The notes under the pieces are model-generated. The model worked only from the letters and a program-made list of their open reading frames with translations, was not told where the DNA came from and made no database searches. A stretch of 64,000 nucleotides of DNA from JAICJC01 sp963757605 (GTDB lineage Bacteria; Actinomycetota; Thermoleophilia; Gaiellales; JAICJC01), in the NCBI GenBank assembly GCA_963757605.1, contig CAVWSF010000005.1, positions 496,001 through 560,000 on the forward strand, in the 5' to 3' direction. Both the position numbers and the translations under genes were made by a program. Position 1 is the stretch's first letter. Each line of letters starts with the position of its first letter. Below, piece after piece: positions 60,601-64,000 of this stretch.

Positions 60601-60871
60601 CCATGACGGCATCGCCGATGAACTTCTCGACCGTCCCGCCGTACGCCTCGGCGCAGCGGGCCAGCGTGACGTAGACGTCGCCGAGGAGGTCGCGCAGCAC
60701 CTCGGCGTCCATCTGCGTCGCCAGCTCGGTCGACCCGGCCAGGTCGGCGAAGACGACGGTCGCGAGCTTGCGCTCGGCCGCATCGCCGCCCCCCAGCGGG
60801 CGGCCGCAGCTGGGGCAGAAACGGGCGCCCTCAGGTGCGACCGCGCCGCAGGCGGGGCAGCGGGTCGTCAG
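57629..60871 (-). CDS. Class III adenylate/guanylate cyclase fused to AAA ATPase and TPR domains
   Basis: Large signalling protein, about 1080 residues. An N-terminal zinc ribbon (RCPACGAVAPEGARFCPSCG) leads to a class III cyclase (KLATVVFADLAGSTELATQM; GGTVEKFIGDAVMAVFG with both metal Asp). Next is an AAA ATPase (FVGREVELTLIRSV; Walker A LIGEAGIGKSRLVEEV; LIVIEDAHWAEPALLELIAS) and a long TPR-like C terminus. The first ATG (60712) would cut into the cyclase. The full domain set needs a start near 60871, where a CTG overlaps the trpB2 stop (CTGA). Nucleotide product unknown. Confidence 0.85.
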   Translation of the reverse strand: MTTRCPACGAVAPEGARFCPSCGRPLGGGDAAERKLATVVFADLAGSTELATQMDAEVLRDLLGDVYVTLARCAEAYGGTVEKFIGDAVMAVFGVPIAHEDDAERAVRAALLMRSRLAAVAERRAVPLVLRIGVNTGLVVTGTTPGRDFLVTGEAVNLAARLQQAAEPGEVLVGERTFRAVEPLVRMVAPRSLAVRGRTGPVTAYAVERFAPAGAYRRRRRAYGPFVGREVELTLIRSVIERAVEHSRAHLVTLIGEAGIGKSRLVEEVVVELRRSEEPPAVWVGRCLPYGEGGPYAPLRDLLTRSAAVRTDASREETRARVTGHLQAVLPDGSEEQIAELLRFVGGERIEPSGDDDEPGDRGREAWRNLLLRMAERQPTLIVIEDAHWAEPALLELIASVVAGDVRVPLVVVCAARPELFVSHPGWGSGMRNETTVVLEALDAGEMRRLANALSAQAEPLPSAVDLAGGNPFFLEEILAMSGEGGGDRVPETVQGVIAARLDLLDPEDKLLLQRAAVVGRSFTLEQLEPLFDGGGRGPTGRLRNLVERDLIHHRGGGRHSFKHALIRDVAYESIPRGERARLHLRLADVLDSSADASCQAVAGHYAAAATLGETAARAPAVRVLIEAAREARAVEAHGLALRNAVLARQLSDSDRERALAAEAAGDAHWMAEHLDDARAAYLDALELGIAAELGPEDTSRLRWKWVDLPTRWQGSVITSPDRDRIEAEIETGLAEARAARSALTEARLLIARALLVYRLETTVPPQEAALSVADRALELAEGVGRPAIVSAAIDARSVLLQSVGRYAEALEMDERRLALVRELPSREEQMDICSSVARTRTARGEYSGAVAVANLGQELGAGGDHRWLAWPERSKVDALFWWDKWDEAMAAYKTFIGELHGSDADGRRARQSRPGRMLGVVAAIHMLRGETEEADRLERRLPGSNPHFDLVYAHAMLGAGDPELALERSTGLPFMRPWARAVRAESLAMLGRWDDFDEALDELATLPGVDELPRVSAQVERARGIAGDEDALRRATEAFARLGCEFEHARCLEIAGDGEAARTVYERMGAAPAMERVAR

Positions 60872-62244
60872 ACGGACACCCCCGCGGGCTTGGGCAGGTC
60901 CTCGATCGCCTTCAGCGCGCGCTCGATCTCGGCCTCCGGCAGCTCGAAGTCCTCGAGCCGGCCGTGCAGGTAGGCGTCGTACGCGCCCATGTCGAAGTGG
61001 CCGTGGCCGGACAGGTTGAAGAGGATCACCTGCTCGATGCCGGCCTCGTCGGCGCGGCGGGCGGCGTCGATCGCGCCCTTGATCGCGTGGGCGCTCTCAG
61101 GCGCCGGGATGATCGCCTCGCTTCGGGCGAACTCGATCGCCGCGGCGAAGACGTCCTTCTGCCCGAACGCCTCGGCCCGGACGAGCCCGTCGACGACGAG
61201 CTGGGAGACGATCGGCGCCGCGCCGTGGTAGCGCAGGCCGCCAGCGTGGATGCCCGGCGGGACGAAGTCGTGGCCGAGCGTGTGCATCGGGACGAGCGGG
61301 GTCAGCTTGCCGGTGTCGCCGAAGTCGTAGGCGTAGGGGCCGCGGGTAAGCGTCGGGCAGGCTGCCGGCTCGCAGGCCACGATGTCGATCTCGGCGCCCG
61401 CGATCTTGTCGCGCACGAACGGCAGCGCCAGGCCGCCGAAGTTCGAGCCGCCGCCGACGCAGCCGACGATCACGTCGACGCCCTTCTCGCCGGCCAGCTC
61501 GAGCTGGCGCTGCGCCTCCTGGCCGATCACGGTCTGGTGCAGCAGCACATGGTTCAGGACGGAGCCGAGCGAGTAGCTCGTGTCGTCGCGGCCGGCGGCG
61601 TCCTCGACGGCCTCCGAGATCGCGATCCCGAGGCTGCCGGGCGAGTCGGCGTCCTGCTCCAACATGGCCCGGCCCGAGCTCGTGTCGGTCGAGGGGCTGG
61701 GGACGACGCTCGCGCCCCAGGTCTCCATCATCACCCGCCGGTAGGGCTTCTGGTCGTAGCTCACGCGCACCATGTAGACCTTGCACTCCAGGCCGAAGAC
61801 CTGCGACGCCAGGGCGAGCGCGCTCCCCCACTGGCCCGCGCCGGTCTCCGTCGCAAGCCGCTTGCGGCCGGCCTTGGCGGAGTAGTAGGCCTGCGCGACG
61901 GCTGTGTTGGGCTTGTGCGAACCGGCCGGCGAGACGCCCTCGTTCTTGTAGTAGATGCGCGAGCGGGTGCCGATCGCCTGCTCGAGCCGGCGGGCGCGGT
62001 GAAGCGGCGTCGGCCGCCACAGCCGCAGGACGTCGAGCACCTCCTCGGGGATCGGGATCTCGCGATCGCTCGAGACCTCCTGGAGGATCAGATCCATCGG
62101 GAAGAGCGGGGCCAGGTCGTCCGGCCCGACGGGCTGCCCGGTGCCGGGGTGCAACGGCGGCTGCGGCGGCGTGGGCGCATCCGCGAGGATGTTGTACCAG
62201 CTGCGGGGAAGGTCGCTCTCGGGGAGCGTGATCTTGGCATCCAT
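60868..62244 (-). CDS. TrpB2-type tryptophan synthase beta-like PLP enzyme
   Basis: 458 residues, about 70 longer than TrpB1, with the N-terminal PRSWYNILADAPTPPQPPLH typical of TrpB2. PLP lysine in AGSHKPNTAVAQAYYSAKAG; phosphate-binding GCVGGGSNFGGLALPFV; C-terminal LFNLSGHGHFDMGAYDAYL. TrpB2 proteins work without TrpA, on indole or phosphoserine. The trp operon at 40-46 kb already has TrpB1, so this is a salvage or alternative enzyme. ATG 62244 follows AAGGAG. Confidence 0.93.
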   Translation of the reverse strand: MDAKITLPESDLPRSWYNILADAPTPPQPPLHPGTGQPVGPDDLAPLFPMDLILQEVSSDREIPIPEEVLDVLRLWRPTPLHRARRLEQAIGTRSRIYYKNEGVSPAGSHKPNTAVAQAYYSAKAGRKRLATETGAGQWGSALALASQVFGLECKVYMVRVSYDQKPYRRVMMETWGASVVPSPSTDTSSGRAMLEQDADSPGSLGIAISEAVEDAAGRDDTSYSLGSVLNHVLLHQTVIGQEAQRQLELAGEKGVDVIVGCVGGGSNFGGLALPFVRDKIAGAEIDIVACEPAACPTLTRGPYAYDFGDTGKLTPLVPMHTLGHDFVPPGIHAGGLRYHGAAPIVSQLVVDGLVRAEAFGQKDVFAAAIEFARSEAIIPAPESAHAIKGAIDAARRADEAGIEQVILFNLSGHGHFDMGAYDAYLHGRLEDFELPEAEIERALKAIEDLPKPAGVSV

Positions 62245-62294
62245 GTCGGCTCCTTAGAATGGGGCGTCCGCATTTTCCCCCACCGGAGGCCCGC

Positions 62295-63769
<1,475 letters not shown>

Positions 63770-63773
<4 letters not shown>

Positions 63774-64000
63774 CCGACTACGACCTCTCCGACGAGCACC
63801 GGCTCTTCCGCTCCACCGTCCGCGAGTTCGCGGAGGGCGCCATCGGCCCGGTCGCCGAGGAGCTCGACCGCGAGGGCCGTTTCCCCCTCGACATCGTGGC
63901 GCAAGCGGCGGAGCTGGGGCTGCTCGGCATCCCAATCGGGGCCGAGTGGGGCGGCGCCGGCTCCGACACGCTGGCCTACGCGATCGCGATCGAGGAGCTG
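63770..64000 (+). CDS. Acyl-CoA dehydrogenase, N-terminal part
   Basis: FAD enzyme feeding electrons to EtfAB; only the first 77 residues are in the window. Reads VTDYDLSDEHRLFRSTVREF, then AELGLLGIPIGAEWGGAGSD, the N-terminal helical domain of the family. GTG 63770 overlaps the aminopeptidase stop. The substrate class cannot be decided from this part; isovaleryl-CoA would fit the nearby leucine pathway. Confidence 0.88.

Overview
This window is high-GC DNA (about 70% G+C) from a bacterial chromosome. It most resembles a deep-branching actinobacterium of the Thermoleophilia/Gaiellales kind. Evidence for that is the GTG/ATG starts with 4-nt stop-start overlaps, many apparently leaderless promoters, and the gene order rpmE - DUF1385 - prfA - prmC - tsaC - glyA - upp - wecA-like - atp. 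The lineage is an inference from gene content and order; no rRNA or tRNA gene was seen.

Layout. 1-3.5 kb (minus): a peptide-type ABC transporter. 3.6-17.7 kb (minus): a housekeeping block with most of an F0F1 ATP synthase operon, a wecA-like glycosyltransferase, upp, glyA, tsaC, prmC, prfA, DUF1385 and rpmE. It is interrupted by a RAYT transposase (10.8-11.4 kb) and an intergenic repeat element. The atp operon stops after atpG, and no atpD or atpC is present. 17.7-20.4 kb: threonine aldolase and ETF-quinone oxidoreductase. 20.4-21.5 kb: a repeat element carrying an integrase fragment and a small membrane protein. 21.5-26.6 kb: a DUF4242 protein, a large LuxR-type ATPase regulator and a berberine-type FAD oxidase. 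26.7-34.6 kb: etfAB, enoyl-CoA hydratase and both subunits of a B12 acyl-CoA mutase with an AAA ATPase and a cobalamin adenosyltransferase. 34.7-40 kb: a receiver-domain protein, an MFS transporter, a lipoprotein, a methyltransferase, hydroxyacyl-CoA dehydrogenase and thiolase. 40-46.3 kb: a complete trpEGDCFBA operon behind a Trp-Trp-Trp leader peptide and attenuator. 46.3-51 kb: a two-component system, an MFS transporter and a DUF4097 operon. 51-56 kb: a leucine-degradation cluster. 56-64 kb: small genes, cyclophilin, an adenylate-cyclase/ATPase regulator, TrpB2, leucyl aminopeptidase and the start of an acyl-CoA dehydrogenase.

How the genes fit together. Much of the window serves acyl-CoA and branched-chain amino-acid catabolism: acyl-CoA dehydrogenase passes electrons to EtfAB and then ETF-QO, alongside methylcrotonyl-CoA carboxylase, HMG-CoA lyase, crotonases, thiolase and the B12 mutase. 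The trp operon and the ATP synthase are the main biosynthetic and energy blocks.

Most striking features. (1) Five copies of a 200-260 bp intergenic element share an RNA-like core whose hairpin shows compensatory changes, and each copy has its own matched terminal inverted repeats set against gene ends. (2) The trp attenuator leader peptide itself appears to be leaderless. (3) A TANNNT box 6-7 nt before the start codon recurs at about fifteen genes. (4) Several single-base frameshifts cluster in the first 15 kb, mostly in essential genes, and probably reflect sequence errors.
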